Source: Treponema sp. UBA7590
Lineage (GTDB): Bacteria > Spirochaetota > Spirochaetia > Treponematales > Treponemataceae
NCBI GenBank assembly: GCA_002478955.1
Contig: DLKK01000052.1
Span: 1-20,479 of the forward strand
Reading direction: 5' to 3'
Length of the DNA: 20,479 bases
Shown: in pieces, positions 8,371 to 15,363 of the stretch
Layout of the letters: each line of letters opens with the position of its first letter
How positions within the stretch are numbered: the stretch's first letter is position 1
Translations under genes and position numbers: made by a program
Notes under the pieces: generated by a model
Database searches by the model: none
The model's input: the letters and a program-made list of their open reading frames with translations, nothing else
Told to the model about the DNA's origin: nothing

Positions 8371-9951
8371 ATGAAAAAATCAATTATTTCTCTGCTCTTG
8401 TTTATTTCCTATTCTGCACTTTCTGCTTCTGCATATAAAATAAAAGATGTGGAATATAATCTTGAAGGTTCACGCGCTGAATTTACCGGAATTACGCGGG
8501 AATATGCGTTAAAAACAAAAGTTCCAGTTGATTTTAAAAGAAAATTCAACAATGAGGATGAGCTGATTGAATACATAAAAGATGTAAAGCAGCAAATTGA
8601 AAACACAAGAAATTTTGAAAAAGTAAACATTGATTTTGCCATCATAGATCCTGATGAATCTGATGTCTGCGGAGTTCTTCTAAGAATTTCAACATATGAC
8701 TCAATGCATTTCATTGCAGCGCCATATCCAAAGTACAGCTCAGGCGACTCAATGAATCTTACGGTAAAGCTGAAGGATACAAATTTCATGGGTTCAATGG
8801 AAACAATGACCGGCGAGGCAAAATTTGCAATTGAACTGAACGATGATGATTCCCCAAAAGATTATCTTGTAGGATTTGGTCTTGAATTCGAGACACCATT
8901 TCAGCTGGGAACTTTAGACGCTTCCTGGAACAACAACCTTGATTTTTCATACACATTCGGAGACTCTACACCCGAATGGAGCTTTGACTCTGGACTTTCT
9001 CTGACAAAAAAATTCAACAAATTTTCGGTTGTCGCGACTGCAAACCAGATTTTCGCAAGAAATCTTGACTACGATGAAGAAGATAAAAACGGGCTTGTCT
9101 ATCACTATGGCGACGGAACATATTTTGGCGAAAAACTAGAGCTTTCAATCCCTATAACCATCCAGGAAATTGATAATTGGGGAAAAATATATTACACACC
9201 ATTCTTTTCTGGGGTTTACTACTGGGATTTTGATGGAATAGATGAAAGAAACACTGATTTAAGCAGTCCTGTAATTTCATTTGGACAGACACTTTCTACA
9301 GGACGCGTAAACTGGATTGAAAACTTCCGCAACGGACTTTCTGCATCAATAACAAATTCTTTCGCATATAATTTTCAGACATATAGTTTCAAACCATCTG
9401 TTGAAGGCGAAATTCAGGCGTACAAAGCATTCAAAAGATTTGCAATCTGCACAGATGTTTACGGTTTTGCTGTGATGAATGGAACAAAATCTTTCGGCGA
9501 GCGGCTGCGTGGTATCCGTGACAAACAGTATTTCAGCGATGACACTGGCGACCATAAATATGAAAAAGCCTGTGAATCAGCAGGCGCATTGGTAATAAAC
9601 TTTGATATTCCAATTCGAATTTGCAGAATTTACTGGGATCAGATTCCTGTCATCAAAAAAATCAAGTTTGCAAAATATTTTAACCTGGAAGCACAGATTT
9701 CTCCGTTCATTGATTTTGCTCTATTCCATAATGAGGCTTCCGGAACAGCTTTCAATCCAAAGGATGGATTTTTATGCGGTGGTATAGAAGGAATCATTTA
9801 TCCTCTTAGAATCAGAGGAATTCAAGTAAGGGCAAGCTTCGGTGTTGATTTAAGCAGAAAAATGCCAAAACTCAACGCATTCTTTAATCAGGATTGGCGC
9901 GACAATGTAAGTTCTTATGAGCTTTCAATCGGCTTGGGATTGCATTATTAA
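8371..9951 (+). CDS. Omp85-superfamily-like outer-membrane protein with one POTRA-like domain
   Basis: The 526-residue protein has a signal peptide (1-21, ending SASA). Residues about 24-115 look like a single POTRA domain, including KVPVDFKRKF and a helix ending NTRNFEKVNIDF, which matches the usual POTRA end 'G.F..V.v'. A barrel of about 390 residues follows, opening with DTNFMGSMETMTG (136-148), similar to the first strand of BamA and TamA barrels. LRGIRD (379-384) corresponds to the (V/I)RG(F/Y) motif of loop 6 and lies 146 residues from the C terminus, about where it falls in BamA. The protein ends LGLHY, with a terminal aromatic. It lies three bases after the WbaP-type gene in the glycan operon, so it may serve glycan or protein assembly at the outer membrane. 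The Omp85 reading is my own pattern match; a divergent barrel of another family is possible. Confidence 0.6.
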   Translation: MKKSIISLLLFISYSALSASAYKIKDVEYNLEGSRAEFTGITREYALKTKVPVDFKRKFNNEDELIEYIKDVKQQIENTRNFEKVNIDFAIIDPDESDVCGVLLRISTYDSMHFIAAPYPKYSSGDSMNLTVKLKDTNFMGSMETMTGEAKFAIELNDDDSPKDYLVGFGLEFETPFQLGTLDASWNNNLDFSYTFGDSTPEWSFDSGLSLTKKFNKFSVVATANQIFARNLDYDEEDKNGLVYHYGDGTYFGEKLELSIPITIQEIDNWGKIYYTPFFSGVYYWDFDGIDERNTDLSSPVISFGQTLSTGRVNWIENFRNGLSASITNSFAYNFQTYSFKPSVEGEIQAYKAFKRFAICTDVYGFAVMNGTKSFGERLRGIRDKQYFSDDTGDHKYEKACESAGALVINFDIPIRICRIYWDQIPVIKKIKFAKYFNLEAQISPFIDFALFHNEASGTAFNPKDGFLCGGIEGIIYPLRIRGIQVRASFGVDLSRKMPKLNAFFNQDWRDNVSSYELSIGLGLHY

Positions 9952-11054
9952 TTCGGGACAATTTCGCTCAAACGGACAGCTGATTTTTCTTTCCAGTATT
10001 CTTCCGGCTCATTGTCCTTTAAGATATTAAACAACTGAACTGCAAAAATAAGATTATTGTTCAGATAATTTAATTCAGCAAGCGTATAAAAACCTTTCCA
10101 GATATTATTTTCAATTCCCCATTGAATTATATCTGGATAAAACTGGACTTCCTTCAGCACATCTGCGAGTCCGGCAACTTCAAAATCAGCATTGCGCTTT
10201 TTTATAACATCAATGATTTTTGTATATGCCGTAATTACACCAAGCTGGCAAGTTTTCAGAGCTTTTTCTTTTTGGTTGTGCGTCTGGTAAAAATCTGTAA
10301 GAGCAAAATATGCCTTTATAAGGCTAAAATCATCGCAACGGTAAAGACTGAAAAATTTCTCAATGCAGTCACTACGAGGGCTTTCTGAAGTTTTTTTAAG
10401 CGCGGAATACAAAATCTCATCTTTAAATTCTTTGCTTTGACTCAAAATCAGCAGAAGAAATTCCTCATATTTTTCATCTTTTTTTAATAACTGGCTTACA
10501 TTCGCAAGCTCATAAAGAATATCGTATTTTTCATCAGGAATTTCTAGAAGTTCAGAATTTTTATAGGCAGTCAAAAAATATTCATAGGCAATGGAATACT
10601 CGCCTTCAAGACAATAAATTTTCCCAATCAAAAAGTCAACTTCTGGAAATGCGGCATTTTTCTTTAGAAACAAAAGAAGATTATTTTTTGAATCATCAAA
10701 AGATTTCTCACCATATTTTCTGAAATTCATTTTTATAATCCGGATTGCCTCAAAATCTTCACGCTCCTCCAGAATTTCAAGAATTGAATTCAACGAATCA
10801 CCTTTCCTTTTTACTTCTGCAGGTTTGAAAGAATTTTCCAGCATAGAAATTTCATATTCAGACTGATATTTTTTTGAATTTTTTGCTTTTTCCGCCTGAT
10901 TCAATGCTTCACCGTAGGAATTTTCATCAAATGAAATCTGGGCTTCCTCCAGAATTCTCTCATAATTATGAACATAATCTGGCTTTTTTAAACTTTTTGA
11001 AAATAGATTCAACGTGCAAAAGAAAATCAGACAAATTAATCCGTTTTTTTTCAT
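9948..11054 (-). CDS. Exported TPR-like repeat protein of unknown function
   Basis: The 368-residue protein has an N-terminal signal peptide (MKKNGLICLIFFCTLNLFSK), so it is probably periplasmic or membrane-anchored. The rest is almost entirely helical, with repeated TPR-like units such as AQISFDENSYGEALNQAEKA, IGKIYCLEGEYSIAYEYFLT, YFALTDFYQTHNQKEKALKT and LAELNYLNNNLIFAVQLFNI. TPR proteins act as protein-binding scaffolds; no catalytic motif is seen. The ATG at 11054 is chosen over an in-frame TTG at 11066 because the GAGG ribosome site overlaps that TTG and stands 6 bases from the ATG. It follows ispG by 19 bases and is likely cotranscribed with it. Its stop overlaps the stop of the convergent Omp85-like gene. 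No function can be assigned. Confidence 0.7.
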   Translation of the reverse strand: MKKNGLICLIFFCTLNLFSKSLKKPDYVHNYERILEEAQISFDENSYGEALNQAEKAKNSKKYQSEYEISMLENSFKPAEVKRKGDSLNSILEILEEREDFEAIRIIKMNFRKYGEKSFDDSKNNLLLFLKKNAAFPEVDFLIGKIYCLEGEYSIAYEYFLTAYKNSELLEIPDEKYDILYELANVSQLLKKDEKYEEFLLLILSQSKEFKDEILYSALKKTSESPRSDCIEKFFSLYRCDDFSLIKAYFALTDFYQTHNQKEKALKTCQLGVITAYTKIIDVIKKRNADFEVAGLADVLKEVQFYPDIIQWGIENNIWKGFYTLAELNYLNNNLIFAVQLFNILKDNEPEEYWKEKSAVRLSEIVPN

Positions 11055-11060
11055 TTTTTT

Positions 11061-11064
11061 CCTC
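11061..11064 (-). promoter_or_regulatory. Ribosome binding site that fixes the TPR gene start
   Basis: GAGG on the minus strand lies 6 bases before the ATG at 11054. It overlaps the alternative in-frame TTG at 11066, which therefore cannot use it. Confidence 0.75.
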
Positions 11065-11073
11065 AAAAAACTG

Positions 11074-12177
11074 TTACAGGGAATTCAGTTCTTCCCTAAA
11101 AGCATTATCGGCATCAGACTCGCTGACTGTGCGTATAATTTTTCCTTTTTTAAAAATAATTGCTTTTCCACCTGCGCCGGCAATTCCTAAATCTGCATGT
11201 TTTCCTTCGCCTGGACCATTTACAACACACCCCATGACAGCAACCGTAATATCTTTTTTCATTGAAAGCAGCTCATTCTGCCAGCGCTGAACAAATCCAT
11301 GGACATCAAAACCTTCCCGGCCGCAACGTGGGCAAGAAACTATTGTTATTCCACCTTTTCGTTTTCCTGTTTCATGAAGAATTTCCCGGCCCGTGATAAC
11401 CTCATTTTCTGGAGTTGAAGAAAGGCTTACGCGGATTGTACTGCCAATTTCTTCATTCAAAAGGTGCGTAAATGCCATTGTTGATTTTACAATTCCTGTA
11501 ATCAGCGGCCCGGCTTCAGTAACACCGATATGCAGAGGAACATCGTATTTTTTTGCAAAAGCCTCATTTGCCTCGATTGTTTCCTGCACACTAGATGCTT
11601 TCATGCTTACAACATACTGAGTGAAATTCAATTCTTCAAAAACAGCAGCTTCCCGTGCCGCAGTTTCAGCCAATGCCTCCGCGCGGGAGATTTCCATGTT
11701 CTCAACTTTTTCTGCAAGTTCTTTTGGAAGGCTTCCTGTATTTACACCAATTCGGATTGCAGCGCCTTTTTCACGGCATGCGTTTACAACTTCCTCAACC
11801 TTCTGGCGATTTCCAATATTTCCAGGATTAATTCGGACAGCGGCAACATTACCTTTCAGACATTCAAGCGCCAAGCGATGGTCAAAATGAATATCTGCAA
11901 CCAGCGGCATATCTGTATGATTTTGAATTTTCACAAGGCTTGCCGCACTTTTCATATCAGGAACGGCAAAACGAAGAATGTCACAGCCCAAGGATTTCAA
12001 AGTATTTATCTGTTTTAAGAGTTCAGTCAACTTTTCATCATTTTCGCAAATATCAACAATGCCAGATTTCCACATCGTCTGAATAGAAACCGGTTCATCG
12101 CCACCAATTCCTATGCGTTTTACATTTCCAGCTCCACCCAAAAAAACTGTACGAGGCTTTTTAAATTCTGTTTTCAT
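11074..12177 (-). CDS. ispG: 4-hydroxy-3-methylbut-2-enyl-diphosphate synthase (IspG/GcpE)
   Basis: IspG converts the cyclic diphosphate MEcPP into HMBPP in the cytoplasmic MEP pathway of isoprenoid synthesis. The 367-residue length is normal. The N-terminal TIM-barrel part includes GGDEPVSIQTMWKS, LRFAVPDM, LVADIHFDHRLAL and RINPGNIG. The C-terminal iron-sulfur domain has SCPRCGREGFD with Cys282 and Cys285, and MGCVVNGPGE with Cys317 and Glu324. The spacing of these four residues equals that of Cys270, Cys273, Cys305 and Glu312 in the E. coli enzyme, so the [4Fe-4S] site is complete. The product feeds undecaprenyl phosphate, the carrier used by the neighbouring glycan genes, though that link is only thematic. 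There is no ribosome site before the ATG, and a consensus -10 box lies 7 bases upstream. The TPR gene follows after 19 bases. Confidence 0.97.
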   Translation of the reverse strand: MKTEFKKPRTVFLGGAGNVKRIGIGGDEPVSIQTMWKSGIVDICENDEKLTELLKQINTLKSLGCDILRFAVPDMKSAASLVKIQNHTDMPLVADIHFDHRLALECLKGNVAAVRINPGNIGNRQKVEEVVNACREKGAAIRIGVNTGSLPKELAEKVENMEISRAEALAETAAREAAVFEELNFTQYVVSMKASSVQETIEANEAFAKKYDVPLHIGVTEAGPLITGIVKSTMAFTHLLNEEIGSTIRVSLSSTPENEVITGREILHETGKRKGGITIVSCPRCGREGFDVHGFVQRWQNELLSMKKDITVAVMGCVVNGPGEGKHADLGIAGAGGKAIIFKKGKIIRTVSESDADNAFREELNSL

Positions 12178-12184
12178 ATTAATT

Positions 12185-12190
12185 ATTATA
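12185..12190 (-). promoter_or_regulatory. Consensus -10 box before ispG
   Basis: The minus strand reads TATAAT here, 7 bases before the ispG ATG at 12177, so transcription would start at or very near the initiation codon. The -35 position (about 12208-12213) is only a T run that is part of the upstream terminator, so the -35 is weak or shared. Confidence 0.5.
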
Positions 12191-12206
12191 CAATATGTTT
12201 TTAAAC

Positions 12207-12250
12207 AAAAAAAGACTGCCTGAAAACTTTGTTCCAGACAGTCTTTTTTT
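12207..12250 (-). terminator. Intrinsic terminator of the V-ATPase operon
   Basis: On the minus strand, downstream of atpK, AAGACTGTCTG (12245-12235) pairs with CAGGCAGTCTT (12222-12212). This gives an 11-base-pair stem with one G-U wobble and a 12-base loop that can fold further. A run of seven T follows at 12213-12207. The wobble pairs only on the minus strand, and on the plus strand it would be a C-A mismatch, so the element is oriented to end the V-ATPase transcript. It also separates that transcript from ispG, whose own -10 lies just beyond. Confidence 0.88.
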
Positions 12251-12262
12251 TCTTACTATTTT

Positions 12263-12694
12263 TTAGGCAATCATTGAGAATACCATTACGAACAAGGCAA
12301 CAGTTTCGCAAAGACCTACAACCATGATGTACTGGGCAAAACCTTTTCCTGTTTCACCAAGAGCATCAGAACCTGCGGCTCCGGCTTTTCCCTGAGCAAC
12401 AGCAGAGAACAACATACCAAGACCAGAAGCAATTCCGAGACCGAGGGCAGTTGCAGGATTCATAGTACCAGCATTAACTTTTCCCACCATAGACTGCATC
12501 AAAAGGAAACCGTAAATTGTCTGTGTCAAAGGAGCACCAGCAAATACAGTAAGAATAAATGGAGCTGGCTTATTATTTACATAACAGCGTTTCCATGCAC
12601 CAATAGCACCCTGACCTGCAATTCCAATTCCAATAGCTGAACCAATCGCAGCAATACCCATACAAAGAGCGGCACCTAACAAACCAAAATTCAT
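12263..12694 (-). CDS. atpK: V-type ATP synthase subunit K (membrane rotor proteolipid)
   Basis: Subunit K forms the rotor ring that carries ions through the membrane. The protein has 143 residues in two hairpins, with membrane helices at about 2-33, 44-72, 81-108 and 119-143. The essential carboxylate is Glu130 in helix 4 (GLCETVALF). Helix 2 carries APLTQTIYG with Thr57, Gln58 and Tyr61, and helix 3 carries SAVAQGK with Gln101. These match the sodium ligands Thr64, Gln65, Tyr68, Gln110 and Glu139 of Enterococcus hirae NtpK, so sodium binding is inferred. The ATG at 12694 is preferred over one 24 bases upstream because a strong AGGAG lies 7 bases before it and the longer form adds an uncharacteristic charged leader. 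It is the last gene of the operon, followed by a terminator. Confidence 0.95.
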   Translation of the reverse strand: MNFGLLGAALCMGIAAIGSAIGIGIAGQGAIGAWKRCYVNNKPAPFILTVFAGAPLTQTIYGFLLMQSMVGKVNAGTMNPATALGLGIASGLGMLFSAVAQGKAGAAGSDALGETGKGFAQYIMVVGLCETVALFVMVFSMIA

Positions 12695-12701
12695 AATTAA
12701 T

Positions 12702-12706
12702 CTCCT
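12702..12706 (-). promoter_or_regulatory. Ribosome binding site that fixes the atpK start
   Basis: AGGAG on the minus strand lies 7 bases before the ATG at 12694. It falls inside the longer alternative reading (from 12718) and so excludes that start. Confidence 0.8.
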
Positions 12707-12736
12707 ATGGCAGAACATTTTGTCCTGCAGAATAGT

Positions 12737-14665
12737 TTATTTTTTTATTTTTTCCGTTTCTGCAAACGGAGCATATTTGAAACCAGACCAAGACATTCCC
12801 AAGTGATTTGAGAATTCAAGCGTATTCAAACGAACACCATGAACAATTACTGAAAGCAAGTTCAATACCATGTTCAATCCATGTCCAAAAACAAGCAGAA
12901 TAACTGCGGCAATAAATAAAACAGCATGACCTAAAATCGGACCGGCCATTGTATTTACTGTATTTGAGATTGCCGCACCAGCAAGACCTACAGCCCAAAG
13001 TCTTATGTAAGAAACAATATCAGAGAAAACATTTACAACACCAAGCAATACAGAAATTATATTCTTGCAGCTTTCAAGTATTGATTTTCCAATGCTTCCA
13101 TCATAATTGCTGAATACAAAACTCAAGGCGAAACCAAATGCGACAAGTCCGATTGAGACTTTTCCGACCGGAACACCGTAAATAAGCTCATCAAATGCAA
13201 AAACCTGAGAACTTACAACCATGTTCAGAACAACATAGAACATTCCCCAAAGCTGGAGCAAAGAACCAAGTTCACCGAGCATCTTCAAAGATTTGTGGTA
13301 TCGCGCAATTCCCTTGAAATGAGCAACTGAAAGCTGCAAAAATCCAAGAGTAAAGCAGAAAATCTGAAGATTCTGAGCCGTAGTCAAAGTTCCCTTTGAA
13401 GGATCATCAGACCAGAATGGAAGCCAAGCTTCTGTGCTGGCATTTGAAATCGGCGGAACGGAAAGATTCACAAGCCAAGCCGGGAGCTGCTCAGGAGTCA
13501 GTCCAAACCATGTGCAGGTTACAGTTCCCCAAGCAATTGTAGCGATTCCCAGCAAAAGCGCAAGATTTAAAATCGGTGCAACTTTCTGTTTCTTTGCGAC
13601 AGATTTTAAAATCATTATCAATGATGCAACTGTAACAAGCGCACCATAGCCGCCATCACCAAATATCATTCCAAAGAAAACCGTAAAGAACAGCAAAAAC
13701 CAGCCAGAAATATCATATTCATGATAGCCAGGAACTGTTCCCAAAAAATCTGTAAGCGGATAAATAAGACTTACAAATTTGTTGTTTTTAAGTTTTGTAG
13801 GAACCTCATCATCTTCTGCTGGATCTGAGAAAGCCAAGGCCCAGCCGTTTGTCCTCACAGCATACTTTAGCTTTTCAAGGCTATCAACAGGAACAAAGCC
13901 TGAAAGCCATGCCAAATCTGTTGTTTTTCCTGTTTCTTCCTGCTCCATCCCTGAATAAATATTTTCAAACTCAATATCTGATTCAAGAGATTTTTCAAAT
14001 TCCTTCATCTGAGGAACAAAAACTGCAAGAGAAACAAATTTCTCGTTGATTTTCTGGATTTCTGCATTATCAGAATCAACTTTTGCTTTTAGCTCATCAG
14101 TTGAAAATTCCGGCATTGGAACTTCATAAGCTTCAGCAGGAAATCCAGAAGGGCGTTCATCAGTCGCATCAAGAAGAACGAAACGCACAATCTTTTTGTA
14201 TCGATTAACGCAGATTGTCTTAGAATTATCATCAATCAGATTATACTTGTCCTCTGGAATCTCGTACATTTTGAGAGAAATATTTTTTTCCTTCAGATAA
14301 GCAAAATCCGCTGGAGTAACTCCACCCCACGGAGCAAGACGTTCAAGTTCCGCGGAATAAGATGAGATTTCTTCCTGAAGTTTTTTCTTCTGTTCAGAAA
14401 GCTCAATAACTTCCCTGCACTTTGCCGCAATCTGAGCATCGCCCAGTTTTTCAGCTTTCGGCATTTTTTTAGGAAGCTTGATTTCCGCAAGAATAGAGGC
14501 AGCATTCACAGCATTGTTAGATGCCTCCTTGAATGCGGCAAGCTGCTCGCCTTTTCCCTCTATGTGCTCAAGATGAACCACACCAACTTTTTTCAGTTGC
14601 TTCAGTGCCTCTTTTCGCTCTTTATTAAGAACTACAAGCGAGACTTTTTTCATTTTTACAATCAC
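12737..14665 (-). CDS. atpI: V-type ATP synthase subunit I (stator/ion channel, subunit a homologue)
   Basis: Subunit I joins the peripheral stalk to the membrane and provides the half-channels beside the K ring. The 642 residues divide into a soluble N-terminal part (about 1-300, with coiled-coil stretches at about 55-110 and 190-215) and a membrane part with about seven or eight helices from about 310 on. The membrane part opens with DISGWFLLFFTVFFGMIFGD. The essential arginine that faces the proteolipid carboxylate is Arg555 in VSYIRLWAVGLAGA. The start is the GTG at 14665: GGAGG stands 7 bases before it, whereas the ATG four codons later is too far. The GTGA overlap with atpD couples their translation. 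Length and motifs are normal for bacterial V-ATPases. Confidence 0.95.
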   Translation of the reverse strand: MIVKMKKVSLVVLNKERKEALKQLKKVGVVHLEHIEGKGEQLAAFKEASNNAVNAASILAEIKLPKKMPKAEKLGDAQIAAKCREVIELSEQKKKLQEEISSYSAELERLAPWGGVTPADFAYLKEKNISLKMYEIPEDKYNLIDDNSKTICVNRYKKIVRFVLLDATDERPSGFPAEAYEVPMPEFSTDELKAKVDSDNAEIQKINEKFVSLAVFVPQMKEFEKSLESDIEFENIYSGMEQEETGKTTDLAWLSGFVPVDSLEKLKYAVRTNGWALAFSDPAEDDEVPTKLKNNKFVSLIYPLTDFLGTVPGYHEYDISGWFLLFFTVFFGMIFGDGGYGALVTVASLIMILKSVAKKQKVAPILNLALLLGIATIAWGTVTCTWFGLTPEQLPAWLVNLSVPPISNASTEAWLPFWSDDPSKGTLTTAQNLQIFCFTLGFLQLSVAHFKGIARYHKSLKMLGELGSLLQLWGMFYVVLNMVVSSQVFAFDELIYGVPVGKVSIGLVAFGFALSFVFSNYDGSIGKSILESCKNIISVLLGVVNVFSDIVSYIRLWAVGLAGAAISNTVNTMAGPILGHAVLFIAAVILLVFGHGLNMVLNLLSVIVHGVRLNTLEFSNHLGMSWSGFKYAPFAETEKIKK

Positions 14666-15285
14666 TGTAAAGCCTCCTTTTTAGCATCAGATGCGGCCTG
14701 AAGTTTTTTCTTGGAGATTTTGCTGCGAACAACCGCCGCAACCTGCTCGTCACCAAGATAAACAGAAATTTTCTTTATATTTGCTTTTGTTTCTGGAATT
14801 TTTACTTTCTCAAAAAGATTTACACGCTGAGTTGTCGTGCGCAATTCCTGGGAAAGAAGCCGAACCTGTTCGTCAAGAACCTCCGCTTCAAGATCCAGAG
14901 ACAAAGCTTTTTCCATTCTGTCAGCAGCCATGTCAATCCATAAAGGAGTTTCGTACAAATCGTAGTCACCACGGCTAAAATCTGCGCCTTCATAAACAGG
15001 AATAGCAACACCGGCAATATTACCAACACCTTTCTTGATGTTTTTTACAGTTACCATTCCAGGCTTAAACGCATCCGCCTCGCCAAAAACTGAGATCCAT
15101 TCATCGAATTCCTTTTCCAGCTGCTTGCGTTTAGCGCGCACTTCCTTAGCCTTTGCGTCAATAGTACGAATTTCTGTCTGGAGCTGCTGTTTTTTAAGCG
15201 TAAGCGTAGGAAGATAACGCTGATACATTTTCAGCGCGTCTTTCTGAACTTTCTGCTCATTTTTAGTCAGCTTAATTTTAGCCAT
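14662..15285 (-). CDS. atpD: V-type ATP synthase subunit D (central rotor shaft)
   Basis: Subunit D forms the central stalk that turns inside the A3B3 hexamer, comparable to gamma in F-type enzymes. The 207-residue protein has two long helices at its ends, about 5-70 (KLTKNEQKVQKDALKMYQRY onward) and about 125-200, which would pair as the antiparallel coiled coil. The middle region (about 75-120) is less helical, as usual. The start at 15285 has an AAGGAAG ribosome site about 5 bases upstream. It overlaps atpI by four bases. The gap of 78 bases before it (15286-15363) is the largest inside the operon and shows no convincing promoter or terminator. Confidence 0.93.
   Translation of the reverse strand: MAKIKLTKNEQKVQKDALKMYQRYLPTLTLKKQQLQTEIRTIDAKAKEVRAKRKQLEKEFDEWISVFGEADAFKPGMVTVKNIKKGVGNIAGVAIPVYEGADFSRGDYDLYETPLWIDMAADRMEKALSLDLEAEVLDEQVRLLSQELRTTTQRVNLFEKVKIPETKANIKKISVYLGDEQVAAVVRSKISKKKLQAASDAKKEALQ
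14673..14677 (-). promoter_or_regulatory. Ribosome binding site that fixes the atpI GTG start
   Basis: GGAGG on the minus strand lies 7 bases before the GTG at 14665 and 19 bases before the next ATG, so it supports the GTG. It is inside the end of atpD. Confidence 0.8.
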
Positions 15286-15363
15286 ACAGCTTCCTTCTGC
15301 TATTAGTTTTTTTTATATTCTGCAATTTTTACAGTACAGAACCTTAAAGTCAAACAGAATCTA

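Noticed and set aside
11530..12018. 162-codon open frame on the plus strand opposite ispG
   Set aside because: ispG is certain in the other strand, and the antisense translation is Cys/Phe-rich with no domain pattern or ribosome site.
12695..12718. Longer atpK start adding MFCHRRLI
   Set aside because: The strong AGGAG lies inside this extension and serves the ATG at 12694, and the extension does not fit the family N terminus.
15318..15341. Small hairpin (TTCTGC/ACAGAA) in the atpB-atpD gap as an attenuator
   Set aside because: It has five or six weak pairs with a 12-base loop and no T tract after it; chance is likely in this composition.
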